From Styela clava (taxonomy: Eukaryota; Chordata; Ascidiacea; Stolidobranchia; Styelidae): a stretch of 64,000 nt of DNA. The DNA is taken from positions 3,720,001 to 3,784,000 of the forward strand of contig NC_135252.1 in NCBI RefSeq assembly GCF_964204865.1. The letters are read 5' to 3'. How positions within the stretch are numbered: the first letter of the stretch is position 1; each line of letters begins with the position of its first letter. The position numbers were made by a program, and so were the translations under genes. Positions 12,265 to 24,514 of this stretch are shown here, piece by piece. A model generated the notes under the pieces. The model did not search any database. It was not told the origin of the DNA and saw only the letters and a program-made list of their open reading frames with translations.

Positions 12265-14083
12265 TGCGAATTACACACAAAGTAAATATGAAAAACTTCA
12301 AGCGTATTTGAGGAGCGATTAAAACGTATAGAAACTTGTCAGTACAACGAAATGACAGTGCGAAGTGCAAGTTATTAGTTGTATTTTTAAACTGGCCTAA
12401 ATTGAAGTTACAGTACTGCGTTTCATTTTTTTCGCTCATTCGCATTGTGCAATCGAAGAATTCCTGTACATATCATTCATATCAGATAATGATTGACATG
12501 TTTGTTTCCATTTATATTATTAATAAACAAGAATTGGAAATAAGACTTGTAAATCTCAAAAATGACTGCCAATTACTGCTGGGAATCTCGAATGCCATTT
12601 AGCGAAATCACCAATGAACTGAACAGAGTCAGAGTAATATTTATTATGATGACAGTAAATTGCACAAAACATAAAAACATTATTATTTAATTTTTCAATC
12701 AATAAATATCTTGCCAGTAAATCAAGTTTAATCACAACAACATTTCCTACTAACTAGTAAGTTAGTTGATTTAGATTTCCCCCCAAAAACAACACATACA
12801 CAGAAAACTAGTTTAATAAAATAAATGTTCCAGTTTGCCCATATTACACAAATGAACATGTATAAAAAAAACTACTATAAATATTGTGCATGGTTTACCA
12901 TATATACCTCACCAAGAGCCAACTGATGAGGTAGCAATAACTGACTTTAGCCTAACTTCTCAATTGGTTTGCAATATTGGATTGCTAAGTAATATTTATT
13001 TTATTAAACATAAAGGTACACAAATGAAGAATAGATAGCTGAGGTGAGAGTTGTGGGGGTCAGGTATGGCAGCACTCCAGATATGTATAAAGGAAAAAAA
13101 TAATAAAACTAAACATTCACAAAAGTGTATACATATATTTCACGAGTCAAAGCTGATTGACTCATGTTTACTGGCATCCGCGGCATATTATAGACTGTTG
13201 TCTTATGTGGGGTCCATTACCTTGCTTTGAGAAAATTTACCCCTAAATATAGTTAGCTTTTATAAGAATATCTCCACAAGAATATCTCCACAAAATCTGA
13301 CAAGATACATTAATTATATGGAGTGTAATCATCCACCCTTGTCTTATTTAACTTCTGGACAATTCTTTTAATACTTATAGGAAAATATTTTTAGCCTCCA
13401 TACCCTGTTGTATATTCTCATCCATTTACTGTTATTACACCAGAGACAAAGAAATTTTTATGCTCAAATGGGATTTTCCTTCAGTTATATTAAATTTGCG
13501 GCGCTCCAGAAGTATGTGTAACAATATGGAGGCAAATAATCTTGTTTACATCAAGTGTAAAGGGACTGAAATCTATTCACTTGGCTAACACAGACAGTCC
13601 CCAAACTCGTAATCTAACTAAAATAAGGAAAATCGAAATAAAATTATGCCCTAACCTGGTACACGTACTAAAGGAGTACCGAATTCACTCCCATTTTACT
13701 GTCTTCCTGATAGTTTTGACTGAAACTGCCTCGAGCCTCTTGTGGATTGACTACTGGCACATATTTAAGTATGGTTTTAGTATCTTTTGTGATTTCAGAG
13801 GCCACCTATAATTTTAATCGAGGTGACATACTGACTGATACTTCATAACTTCTGAGTGAGTGTGCATTTTCTGAAAGCAAAGAGCACATATTCATGTATG
13901 GTTTTAGTATCTCTTGGCATTTCAGAGGCGAGAGAAGCAAATTTTAATTAAAAAAGACCCTCAAGGTGTCCTTTCTCATCCTAAAAATAGAGAAATTGTG
14001 AGACCACAGCAATTCATATGCTAGGAAAACCTCCACTAGATATTTTGAAAGTACAACATGAACGAAAAGTTGGTCGTAATACA
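12265..14083. other. convergent intergenic region, AIFM3 and BORCS8 3' sides
   Basis: The region lies between the AIFM3 stop (plus) and the BORCS8 stop (minus), so it mainly holds two facing 3' UTRs. AATAAA at 12522-12527 is a plausible AIFM3 poly(A) signal. TTTATT near 12993 would be the BORCS8 signal on the minus strand. No further exon or element is recognised. Confidence 0.4.
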
Positions 14084-14664
14084 TCACAGTACATGAGCTG
14101 AAGTTGACTTTTTCATTTTCACAATTGCAGCATTCGAAGTAGACTCTCGTAGAAGTTTTTCAATATTTGAAAATGCTTCACTGCTGTTAATTATGCTACC
14201 GATGGCATCTGTTGCATAATTAGCATCATACACAAGCCCCTACAAGAAATGTAGTTTTAAAAACTATTTAATATAGGTGAATTTGACAAATAATGATCTT
14301 AACAACAATATGCACCAGTGGTATTTTGCAATTTTGGGAGTGAATTGGTGACACTATGTTGAATAATTCTGCACAAAAAATCCTTCTTCTTCAAATGGAA
14401 AAGCTATTTTATTCATGCCAACAAGAAGATGGCATCATCAATAGATAAACACTTATATACCTTGATTTGGTCATTTGTTTTCTTCATGTCATTACTGGCA
14501 TTAACTACCCTTGGAAGAGTCTTTTTTACATGTTGTTGTATTCGGTACAGTCCAAGTGAGGGTTCGTTTGCAATCATGTGTACAGTTTCATTAACTCCAA
14601 CGGAGGCTCTTTTGACTTTCAAGTCTAACTCCCTTTCTGGCCTATGTTGCATTGAAGCAGCCAT
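14084..14664 (-). CDS. BORCS8: BORC complex subunit 8, two exons
   Basis: Exons on the minus strand: 14664-14461 (68 codons), then 14239-14084 (51 codons plus TGA). The intron has a GT donor at 14460-14459 and an AG acceptor at 14241-14240. The 119-residue product is the same length as human BORCS8 (MEF2BNB). It carries the family block VHMIANEPSLGLYRIQQHVK, then a helix ending DQIK joined to GLVYDANYATDAIGS. Family knowledge: BORCS8 is a subunit of BORC, which recruits Arl8 to lysosomes and promotes kinesin-driven movement. An in-frame TAG just upstream of the ATG supports this start, although a UTR acceptor (GATAG) could also sit there. The neighbour AIFM3 is convergent and functionally unrelated. 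Confidence 0.88.
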
Positions 14665-17094
14665 TGGCTATCAAAAGAAATGAGAGAGGATATTCAAGGG
14701 AATTCAATATTTATTTCAGTTAGAAAAAAAATTCGATCGACAGATTATTGATATAGAAACATATGGTATGCCAACCGAAGACAAAATGATATCGCAAAGA
14801 ATTTCAAGCAGCTCAATTCTGTGACATATACTGATATAGTTATAACTTGTAACCATGTTATTGTGGTAGTCAAGCATCAACTGTCTACCATCCTGAGAAT
14901 GGCTTATATTGGAACTTTCAGTATAACATTTGGCAGTTTTCATGATAGCACAAAAGACATTTTATATTTTCCCATTGACTAGTAAAATTCAATTTTACGT
15001 CTTCTCGGATGCGGTGTGACAGTGTCAACTGTCAACGATTACAGATTCTAAACTACTCGTATGTATAATGGAAATATTATACATCAAACCGAGTACGTAG
15101 CGTTGTGGAAATGTAAAGAAAAGCTTGTAATACCTGAATCGAGCTGCTGTGCATGTCCAAAAAAATGCCGAGTGAAAATAACTGACTGGTTCCTACTGGA
15201 CGTCAAGTATACTGCACCTGTACCGTACCAGGGGAATTCCCAGAACTTGTCAGCTAGTCTTTTAATGAAATCTTAGTCGTTGGTTCAAACTTAAAGTAGA
15301 TGACATGTCAAGATGTGCCATATGAAAAATGTTGTGTGATTGCACTTGTTAATTATTAGTTACCGTATATTTTAAATTTTCGAAGAAAATTATAATAGCC
15401 ACCACCGTTTGTGTTACTGTTGACTCGATTTTGCAGTTTTGGAATATATTTATAAGATTTCAGTTATGTTTATTCTAAAATAACAACAAACTGAAAATTT
15501 AGAAATTGTACGGTAGTAACTGCATAAACGGAATACGGTTCTACCGTGTTTCCTCGAAAATAAGACCTACCCTGAAAATAGGCCCTAGCCTGAATTTTAA
15601 AAATGATTTCAGTATAAGCCCTACCCTTAGAATAAGACCTAGTCAATATTCGGGGAAACACGGTAGTTCAAGTGACGATAGGCCGAAGTTAAATTTTCTT
15701 GCCAGCGCCTTCTATTAGCAGATTTTTTAATATCAGAAAGTCGTAAATTTTAGAAATTTCAACTATTTTTCAGAAAAATTAACGTAAAAGCTCTTAATAA
15801 AGCACAGTTAGAGCAATGACATTAAACAACATGATAGGCAACTCTGACGTCACTCCATAAGACTACAGGCGAAACATTATATTTCATGATACGCACCAAT
15901 GCACGTATTTCTCGTCGCCTTTCGCGTCCGTTTTCCGCTCGCTTTTGCTACTCGGCGTCTTTTTTACGTGTAGTACCTGTCTTTTTGCGCCTGTAACGAA
16001 ACAAAATAATCTCTATATCTAAGAAGTTTTGCTTACTTGGAAAGCTGGAATAACAGGCAAGCTGTAAAGAGCAATTCTGGACATCATAGACGTTTTTTTT
16101 TATCAGAGAAGATTACAAACGCGATAGCGGAAAGATTTGTGTGGAACATTGTGCAGATAATGACAAAGTTCAAAGTTAGTAATTTTAATGTTTGCGCTTA
16201 ATCATTGAAATTTCATTTAAAGAGGGTGTCATACAAAACTGTGCTGCGATACAATTCCATAACACAAAGTTTGCACCTATCGAACTTGCTTTTGTAGGTG
16301 AATTTATTAGACATATTACATATTCAGTTAATCGTAGGTAACATTGCTGGTACATAATGCATCGTAGATAGGTTTGTTTAAATTTAGGAATTTAGCTCAT
16401 AGCCCACTAATTAATATTATCTTCTATGCAGGAGGTTGCAGGGCTGAATTCAACTTGCAGCCTTACCGATCACCTGACGATGCTCATTTAGTTTGGCTCG
16501 AGCAAGTCTTCTTGAAATGCTTGTGTGGATGGAAACTACCTATATTTTTTGCCTTCCTCCGATTTTAGACACATTTATTCTGAGGGATTTCGCATATAAT
16601 TCTCACTGATTGTTGGCTGTTTATAATTCCTATTGATTGTGAATTCTGATTATAACAATGAGTTGAAAATTTTTTTACCTAATTTACTGGCACCTTTTTC
16701 TTGTCAATACTCCAAGCTGAGGTAATAAACATGACAATACATTTATGTCATCTGGAAGCAAAATATGCACACTAATTAATAGTTTGGCACATTGAGATAA
16801 TACATCATGACAGAAAATACAAGTTAAAGATATGTATGACCATCACATGGTAATTAAAATTAAAAAAATTAATAGGGGCTGTGGAGTATGAAAAGTTCAA
16901 GACAAAGAAAAGAACAAATGTTCATAGCTCATGAACTCTCAATTTTGCCTCCATTGCTTTGTGAAGGCCAATATATTTCGAGTGGCTGAATTGGTTTATC
17001 TTTATGATAGCAACGATTTTGTATTTAATATAGCGAGATTATTTCAATTTAATTGAAGTGATATAATTTCCCAAAGCAATGCTTGAATCGTCTA
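14665..17094. other. non-coding region upstream of BORCS8
   Basis: It holds the BORCS8 promoter side and the 126-bp MITE at 15541-15666. Around 16100-16190 a plus-strand frame reads REDYKRDSGKICVEHC, faintly like the end of a THAP zinc finger (CxxH), but no complete domain can be assembled. Nothing else is convincing. Confidence 0.35.
15541..15666. mobile_element. 126-bp MITE with perfect 13-bp terminal inverted repeats
   Basis: The ends are CTACCGTGTTTCC and GGAAACACGGTAG. Inside the tips, both arms carry AATAAGACCTA and GCCCTA-type repeats. The element is too short to encode protein and must be mobilised in trans. Confidence 0.8.
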
Positions 17095-17102
17095 GAATAG
17101 AT

Positions 17103-18288
17103 CAGTGGTGTCAAACTCATGGCTTTTCGAGAGCCGCATTGCATTTTGAAAATTGTAAAAAGAGCCGCAAACAGTTTTTGATAATGTATACTTAAAAGAT
17201 ATTTTTAAGATAGTTTTAGTTTGTGACATATATTGTGATGCAACTAAACAGTTGGATTAAGTTTTATTATTTTCTTCAATTTCAAATGCAATTACATATT
17301 AATATTTGCATTCCACTATTATTGCAACATTTGCAAGTTACAGTATTTATTATAAAAAATCGTAAAATTCTATGTACAACCATCAAAATCATTTTTGAAC
17401 AAGCTTTGAATAAGGAAAGAATAATACATACACTAAAAATAACTTAATCTAAATATATGAACCTAAAATTAACAAAAATACTACAGTATAAACTCAATGT
17501 TTTAATAATTACATTTGTCCTGGCGTTTGGCATCTTTTTTGTGTCACCAGCATACTAAGGCCAGTCTGAAATGATTTTATAGTACCAACTCTAACTAACG
17601 AGGCCACATGATCATGGGTTTATCTGGATCTTTACGAATGTTTAATCAATTCCAGTAATGTAAAAAAGTTACTTTTATCATTTCATGTATAGATCAGTAA
17701 AAAAACAAATGACAGATTTTTTCGACAAGACATTTCGCACTACATTGCGTGGCATAGGATTGCTTGAATTATTATTGATATTGATTTTTAGTAACTAAGT
17801 CGTTGTATAATTATATTAATATACAAACACATGGAAATTTTCTGTTCGAAGTTGGTCTTCGAATTTGTCATATTGACTGCTGAGCTTATTGTGTTTTTTG
17901 ATTGTTTTGATGGAAATATGACAAATTAAACAATGTGCTTCAGAATTTTGTGAAGAGCAGAAATGTTACAACTCCCATTTTCTTCGAAAATGCCACCTTC
18001 TTCATGTACTTTGCGTTTAATTTAATCACTCAAGTGTTTTATTCAAGTATTCTTTTGCTAGCTTGATGTGTATTCTTAATTGGGTCAAAATGTGGACAAA
18101 AAAAATTAATATTCCAAAACTACTTTCAGTAAATTGTTTTCTGTGTGAATAATCAATTTCACTTTAGAAGGTTTGAAAAATCTATTACATTTAGATAAAA
18201 AAAAACTTCCAAAATACTATTACAATTATTGTTAAGCGTTCGAGGGCCGCACTGGAAGTTCTCTGGGGCCGCGAGTTTGAGATCCCTG
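17103..18288. mobile_element. non-autonomous hAT element, 1.2 kb
   Basis: The left end CAGTGGTGTCAAACTC pairs imperfectly with the right end GAGTTTGAGATCCCTG. Sub-terminal GAGCCGC and GGCCGC motifs are typical of hAT elements. The flanking octamers GAATAGAT (17095-17102) and GTCTAGAT (18289-18296) agree at six of eight positions, an aged 8-bp target duplication. The interior is AT-rich with no transposase frame. Confidence 0.8.
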
Positions 18289-18549
18289 GTCTAGATTGAA
18301 GTTGTTCAAAAAATATATGATAGTATTTTATCATGAATGATGATTATACCCCTTCCGGAATTTCTTCTATAGTACTACCAAAAGTTGATGAACCAAATAT
18401 AACACAGGTGCAGTGAGGTACCCGTAATCCTCATTTCCAAAGCTGTTTTAAGTATGTCTGGCGTGTTTTGTGCCTTTTTACAAATAAGACCGCTTATGCA
18501 ATCTTACGCTTTGGAATTTTTAGTTATTTTCCTCAAGCCCTGCAGGATG

Positions 18550-19653
18550 TGGGGGCCATAAACAACTCTACCGGAGGGTCAAATGTCTTTGCATGCTCCC
18601 ATAGGTTGTTTTTCTATTGCAAACATTATATTTCTTGGAATCACACTGTCACTGATATGTCGCCAGACTTCTGATATCTCCCCGTCTGCTATAGTTGTCC
18701 TGTGAATAAATAATAGGAAATTGAGATTAGACGAATAGTTGAAAGTTTTGCTTTATGTCGGCTTAATTTCTTGATTGATATACTTACTATTTCTGCTATT
18801 GCCTCTTGTACTGCAAGAGTCTCACAATGCTTAGACAGGTTTGTCCACAACTTTCACATCTGAAGAAAGAGAGGAGATTTATTAATTTTCGTTAAGAATA
18901 AATGAAGCAGTCTATATGATTTAGAATGGAAAAGCTAATAAATCCAATATCTCATGTTTTATGTAAAAAATATTTTACTGAATTTGGTATATAAACCAAC
19001 TAATAAAAGGGTTTAGTCAGAAAATTACAAGCATTCGTGGCTCCAAATACTTGAGAAATCAGACTATACAATATAGACCGGTATGAGTGAAATGTTAGGT
19101 GAACTTGTTAACACTTTGATTCAATACGCAAATAAAAGTGAATGCGCAATAGTATGTTACAATGAGCAGCAATCAACAATGAGTATATATCCTCACTGAT
19201 TATTCCTCACTGACTATTTGAAACCATAAGGGGTAAGTAAATATGTAATTTCGGCAAATGGGCAACTACGTACCGTACTGAATTAATAACTTCGTAGTAT
19301 TTGACAAAGGCTGGCTTTCCCACATGTACTTAACAGTGCGATGCCCGGGTGTGATATACAACAATAGTATTCACCTTACCTTTTACCGATTTCTTTTTAC
19401 CCCAACTTTCAAAAATATCATTAAAATCGACAACAACTGTCAAAGCAGGCACGAACACCATTCGTACTACGCCTCGAAAGCAGCACACATCCGATCGTTT
19501 TCGTCTCGTCAAGTATGTGCATTGGAGCGTGCTATCGAATACGATCTTCGGACAAAAATGCCGGAGTTGCGCATCATGTTGTTTAATGTCATTGGTTAGA
19601 GCATAAATGTTATTACATACGGATTTGGTTTTCGAGAATCCCGCATGTTCCAT
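18550..19653 (-). CDS. possible small spliced gene, unidentified
   Basis: A minus-strand frame from an ATG at 19653 stays open for 107 codons. A possible donor (GTAAAA) lies at about 19389. Further on there are splice-like borders on the same strand: acceptor TTTCTTCAG near 18860, donor GTAAGT near 18787, and acceptor TTATTCACAG near 18702. I could not join these segments into one frame without doubtful acceptors, and I do not recognise the protein. It could be a real tunicate gene, a non-coding transcript or chance. Confidence 0.22.
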
Positions 19654-20066
19654 TGTTAAGGGGGTGATAGGTCAGGTACTTATCTGAATGGATTAGGCTA
19701 GCAGTTATCTGAGCATTGACGACGACGTGCGAAGTCTGAAAGATAATTGCACGGAAGTTATAAGATTATCTATTCTAGACTGCGTTATGAACATAACATA
19801 CCGTACCATAAATTATTTCTTCATTAGCAAATGTTGGATTGTTGGTATTCATATGATGTTAAGTGGCCGGGTCATATTTCAGTATTTTGTTGCGTTAATT
19901 CTGTAATACTAATTATGCTGGCAGTTGCTAAAGTTCTTACCGTACCATATTACATGTATAACGCTACAGTATTAGTTACCGTACCGGTTGCTTGTAGTTT
20001 AATGTAAAACAAATTTCGTCCCCGTCATACCTACTGCAGTACTGTGAATATACCGGTAGTCTACTT

Positions 20067-21409
20067 CATTGGTTCCCAACCGCCGGTCCGCGGACCGGTG
20101 CCGGTCCGCGAAGCTTTTTTGCCGGTCCGCGAGAAAATTTTGGTGTTTTGTTGTTTTTATGCCGTCTAAATCGCTTTACCGAGGACGAGGTCGCGTTGGT
20201 TTATTACGCAATTTCTCTTCCGCCGTCATATTGCGACATCTTGGCGCCGAGTAATCATACTTTTCGCTTTTTCGGCTCCGATTCATCTCGAATGCGCTCC
20301 GATCTCTTTGACGAGGTCGATTTATTACGCAATTTCTCTTCCGCCGTCATATTGCGACGTCTTTCGCGACATCTTGGCGCCAAGTAATCACACTTTTGCT
20401 CATCGTGAATGCGCTCCATCGAATCTCGCAAGATTCAGAAACCTAAAAATTGGCACGCGTGCTTTTTCTGTTTTGCATGCTTTTTCTGATTAATATGACC
20501 ACCCAAATAAAACGTTACGCATATTTCTTTGTTCAAAACAAAAAAAAGTCAAGAAAAGTATAATACTACAGTAAAATATGACAGGTGGTCACGAGGAGCG
20601 CAAAAAAGCATGGGCCGCTGAGATCTTTCCCAGTATCTTGAGCAGACAAAGTAGGATTTTGAGCCTGGTGCCAAATTACCGACGACTTTGTCATTGTAAT
20701 GTAAATTCCCTCCGTTTGAAGCATCGATCAACTGCAGAGGGATTAATATGATGAACCCAATGAAAAAGCTTGATTCAAATTGTGATTCTACTTTACAGTC
20801 CAGATTTAAAAAAGAATCACTGTCACAATTTTGGATATCTCTTGATAACGAATACCCATCGCTAAGTAATCGAGCAATCAAACTGTTGTCCGTATTTTCA
20901 ACGAGTTACTTATATTTTTATTACTTATATATAAAAATATTTTCATCACTAGCTTCAATTAAAGCGAAGCAAGGAAATTGGCTGCACGCCGCTGCAGGGC
21001 TACGTGTTGCAGAAACTTCCTTGAGGCATCGTTTGCAATCCTATATTGGAAACTAAACAGCAGCAAAATTTTCACTAGAGTTAATTGCGTTTGTACATGA
21101 TTTGACATGTACATGTTTTTTATGTGAGATGTTTTATGTGTGCCTTCCTTACGAATAATGGGCGCCCAGCACCAAAGCATTACGCAAATATTTTTGGCCG
21201 TCACATTATTTGATAGTTTTTCTTCGTGTGAGCTGTTTTTAAGTGTGCCTTTTTTTGTCTAGATGCATATTGAGTGCCCGACATTGCATTGTATTACGCA
21301 AATACATGTTATTCTTTTATGTTCCGGTCATTTCAATTTTTTGCCGGTCCGCCAGTACATTTAAATTAATTTTACCGGTCCGCCAGGGTAGAAAGGTTGG
21401 GAACCACTG
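20067..21409. mobile_element. hAT (ZBED-type) element with perfect 8-bp target duplication
   Basis: The ends CATTGGTTCCCAACC and GGTTGGGAACCACTG are 15-bp inverted repeats with one mismatch. They are flanked by identical GTCTACTT at 20059-20066 and 21410-21417. GGTCCGCGGACCGG motifs follow both tips. The interior contains a tandem duplication with a period of 126 bp (starting near 20184 and 20310) and a transposase relic at 20748-21056. An inverted, truncated relative lies at 24515-25029. Confidence 0.9.
20748..21056 (+). pseudogene. hAT transposase C-terminal remnant
   Basis: The frame reads SLSQFWISLDNEYPSLSNRA, then IKLLSVFSTSYL, then FSSLASIKAKQ and LRVAETSLRH. This is the C-terminal hAT dimerisation region of ZBED5/SCAND3-like transposases. 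The N-terminal BED finger and catalytic core are missing, so the element cannot move on its own. Confidence 0.75.
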
Positions 21410-21427
21410 GTCTACTTCATGCTGCCG

Positions 21428-21545
21428 AAAACAAATAACTAATCCCATACCCGACATGGAATGGTAACCGGACTGCTGTGGTTTGCCATATGGTTAAGCC
21501 GTCTTATCAACTTTCCTCTCCCCCAGGATAAATATGTAATTTTAT
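21428..21545 (+). repeat. SINE body fragment beside the hAT element
   Basis: AATCCCATACCCGACATGG ... CCGTCTTATC ... CCAGGATAAATATGTAA matches, in reverse orientation, the body of the SINE at 55895-56236. The tRNA-like head is absent. Confidence 0.6.
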
Positions 21546-21945
21546 CCTTATTTCTAGGCTTACCATACCTCCCGCTTTTTAGCGTCTTGTCCCGACAAGT
21601 CAGCCAAAAGTCCCGCTTCGGCGTTCAGCCATCCAGCATAATACACGAACATGTTCCCATTACTGTTGTTGCTGTGTAGCGCAGCGCTAGCCTACTTACT
21701 GAAGGTGAATGCGAATCTGAAGTAGACACTTTAATTTCATTGCATCTTATCATAAGTTTGTGCAGATGGCTGAAAGTATGTCCAAAACAAATGTTTTCTG
21801 TTTAGTCATATTGCATATTTTCTGTTATGATGTTATATTACATAATGGTATGATAATTTTTCAGAAATTTGTTCAATACTGCAGTAGAAAATACTTCTAC
21901 CAGTCTACCAATTCTACCTAAAAAGTCGAATACATGCTATAGCCT

Positions 21946-23385
21946 ATGATGTCTACTGAAAGTAAAGATATTGGACAGCTCGATGAAACAAAAAAGAAGG
22001 AAATAAAACATGACACAGTGGATAAAAAAATTCGATTTCCAAAGAAAAATGCTCAATATCGTGGAACTGGCAAACTTCCATGTCCAGATTTGGGAGATAA
22101 CTGGAAAATGGAACAAATTGTTCGACAACAAGGAAAATCTGCAGGAAAATATGACACATATTATTACAGTCCTGATGGTATAAAAGTCCGATCGAAACTT
22201 AAGCTCCAACAATTTTTAAACAAAAGTCTGGATAATTTCGATTTCAACACTGGAAAATATATTGAAAAAAATGAAAAACTTGAAACATCACCATCGGGTA
22301 AAGGAAAAATGGATAAAATAAAGACAAGTGAATTGAAAGTTATTGACAGACCAGTGGGTCGTGCTAGTAATCCATTGAGCATCAAAAATCGTGTAAAAGG
22401 ACCTTATTCTGCAACATTACAAATGCATGAAAGAAGAAGAAAACAGAAAGAGCTCAGTCATAGAACACAAGCTGTAAAATCTAAAGATATGAGCACAAGT
22501 GCTGCTATTCAGAGAGCAATCGAAATTGTTGAAAAAGATAACATTGATGAACAACCTTTCAGCCTTTTCAAGAATGAGGCCTTGCTCCTTGCTGACCATT
22601 TTACTGACATGGGATCAGAATTTGAAGATCTTGTTTTGTCTGCTTGGAAATGTCTCAGTGTCAAAAGCAAAAAACAATTTGAACAATACAGTTTTTTCCG
22701 GGCATCAAGCAAAAAAACGAATGTTAGAAAATATAGACGTTTTAGTGAAATGAGAAGAAAACGATGCAGGCAATGTACGGGTTGCCTAACAAATAATTGT
22801 GGAATGTGTGATGCTTGCAAAAATATGAAAAAATTTGGAGGGGATGGAAGTAAAAAGCAAAGTTGTGTATTACGTAGATGTGTGGCGATCCATTCGTCCA
22901 AAAACCCTTTAACAATGGTTCCCCAGCAATTACACAGTTTTTCTATTTCACAAACACTCTTGCCAAAAACAGTTCCACCATCTCGTAAAAGTTTCAGTGA
23001 CGTATTAGATTACAGCCCACTTGTGCCACATTCTTACCACAGTGATGAATCAAGAGGAATACATTCATATGGAACATTTTCTAATGAGCAATCAGCATTC
23101 ACTGATTTTCAGGCAAGAACAGGACAGTTATGTTTGGACAATGATGGCCAATTTCCAGACATATCTAAAAGTCAGGTTATACCAGATTTACAGTATCAAT
23201 CTTTTACCACCATTTCTGTTAATGATGAAATTATCAATAGCAATAATACCACAGATGCGCATGAGGATCATCCTGTTAATATGGACCAAAGCAACTCGCA
23301 GAAATTGCATAAAAGAAAGTCCAGAGTGCCTGTCTACATTAAGCAGGATAGTAAAGACAGGGAAATGGATATTTTTGTTTCATAA
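21946..23385 (+). CDS. MBD1: methyl-CpG-binding protein with MBD and CXXC domains (MBD1-type)
   Basis: A 479-residue intronless frame. Residues about 45-108 form an MBD domain; by alignment with vertebrate MBD1, R60, D70, Y72 and R82 match the residues that contact methyl-CpG, so binding should be retained. Residues 271-312 form one CXXC zinc finger: C274, C277, C280, C285, C288, C291, C307, C312, with the KFGG motif at about 296-299, the form that binds unmethylated CpG. Vertebrate MBD1 has the same MBD-then-CXXC order, usually with two or three CXXC fingers. The C-terminal third is Ser/Gln-rich without a recognised domain. The start could be the first or second of two adjacent Mets. AATAAA at 23919 is a possible poly(A) signal, which would place the MITE at 23602 in the 3' UTR. 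The symbol is by domain architecture; orthology is not proven. Confidence 0.82.
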   Translation: MMSTESKDIGQLDETKKKEIKHDTVDKKIRFPKKNAQYRGTGKLPCPDLGDNWKMEQIVRQQGKSAGKYDTYYYSPDGIKVRSKLKLQQFLNKSLDNFDFNTGKYIEKNEKLETSPSGKGKMDKIKTSELKVIDRPVGRASNPLSIKNRVKGPYSATLQMHERRRKQKELSHRTQAVKSKDMSTSAAIQRAIEIVEKDNIDEQPFSLFKNEALLLADHFTDMGSEFEDLVLSAWKCLSVKSKKQFEQYSFFRASSKKTNVRKYRRFSEMRRKRCRQCTGCLTNNCGMCDACKNMKKFGGDGSKKQSCVLRRCVAIHSSKNPLTMVPQQLHSFSISQTLLPKTVPPSRKSFSDVLDYSPLVPHSYHSDESRGIHSYGTFSNEQSAFTDFQARTGQLCLDNDGQFPDISKSQVIPDLQYQSFTTISVNDEIINSNNTTDAHEDHPVNMDQSNSQKLHKRKSRVPVYIKQDSKDREMDIFVS

Positions 23386-23601
23386 ATGACCATTCAATTT
23401 GTGTGTTTTTTCCTCTTACTACATTGCCTTTGCTGTATTGTCTTCAATATTTTATCATGCTCACCTTGAAGTAAAATAGACACCTCATACTAATCACAAG
23501 TGACTAAAGCAGGTGGCTGAACAATTTTCCAGAATTAAAGTGAAAATGTAAACTGATGGAAAATACTGGATGTTTTGACTTTTGAGCCTAGTGCTTGAGA
23601 C

Positions 23602-23877
23602 CAGTGTTCCCTCTAAAGTGTGCGCGTGTGCGCGCGCACACAGCTTTCAGAGGCTGCGCACACGCATAGATTTACTGTGCACAGACGTATTTCGATGTAG
23701 TGTAACAATGTTCTCGGTTGGCAGGTTGAGAAAGTTTGTTGTTGGCCCACCCATTACCCGGTTAGAACGCCAAAATTTCTTCATTGGTTTTTGCACAAAT
23801 ATTAGTCATTTCCAAAAAAGTGCGCACACACCAAAATTTCTGCGCACACATACTACAAAAAATTAGAGGGAACATTG
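23602..23877. mobile_element. 276-bp hAT-type MITE with perfect 8-bp target duplication
   Basis: The ends CAGTGTTCCCTCTAA and TTAGAGGGAACATTG are inverted repeats. They are flanked by identical CTTGAGAC at 23594-23601 and 23878-23885. The interior has GTGCGCGCGCAC palindromes near the left end and GTGCGCACAC/TGCGCACACA repeats near the right end. There is no coding capacity. It lies just past the MBD1-like stop codon. Confidence 0.88.
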
Positions 23878-23885
23878 CTTGAGAC

Positions 23886-24514
23886 CCTTCAAATGTCCCT
23901 AAAGATCATTGAAGGACCAATAAAATTCTCAACGATCAATATAGAAAATGAAAAATATTTAACAGATTAAGAGTATTTTTGACCGCCTATCTTCTGAGTG
24001 CTCTTTTTAGACAAATCCATTATTTCAAGAAAAAAAAATGCATTGCATTATTCTTCAATTTGTGCATTTACTACATTTATCAGAAATTATTTGTAAAATG
24101 ATTTTTTGTTCATACTACTTATTTACAGACAGCGAAGGATCCCCGCATTTCAGTCTAATTCTAATGAGAGTGATTGGGTGCCACAGGATTGAATGAATAA
24201 TAATTAACAAATTTGTTAGCTAATTCAGGCATGTTGTTTCTTTGGTTAGGTTCTCCCCCCCCCCCCCCCCCCTCAAAAAAAAATCCAACATTTTTTAATG
24301 CAATTCTGCTGCATTGTTAATGAAATAATGAATAAAATAAATTCTTGCATATTTTTCAACATTTTGGTCCATTCTTAACGATTTACTGAAAACCATTTTT
24401 TCCTGACTCGCTACCAATAATCCTTTCTCAAAAAGAGCACAGATAGATGAAAATGCGCGCTCATGTGGCTTGATATATGGCATAACTAAGTTCAAAGATA
24501 ATGGAACCCTTGAA
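23886..24514. other. non-coding, with a 19-base run of C
   Basis: Possible 3' UTR of the MBD1-like gene (AATAAA at 23919). It is followed by AT-rich sequence and a homopolymer of C at about 24254-24272, then A. No gene is recognised. Confidence 0.4.

Noticed and set aside
16103-16190. Possible THAP zinc-finger end (GKICVEHC)
   Set aside because: Only the last CxxH-like piece can be seen; no upstream C-x-C or AVPTIF-type residues in frame, so the match may be chance.
24254-24272. Run of about 19 C bases as a G-quadruplex or i-motif site
   Set aside because: A single homopolymer next to a poly-A run is more simply a slippage tract, and its length may be a sequencing artefact.
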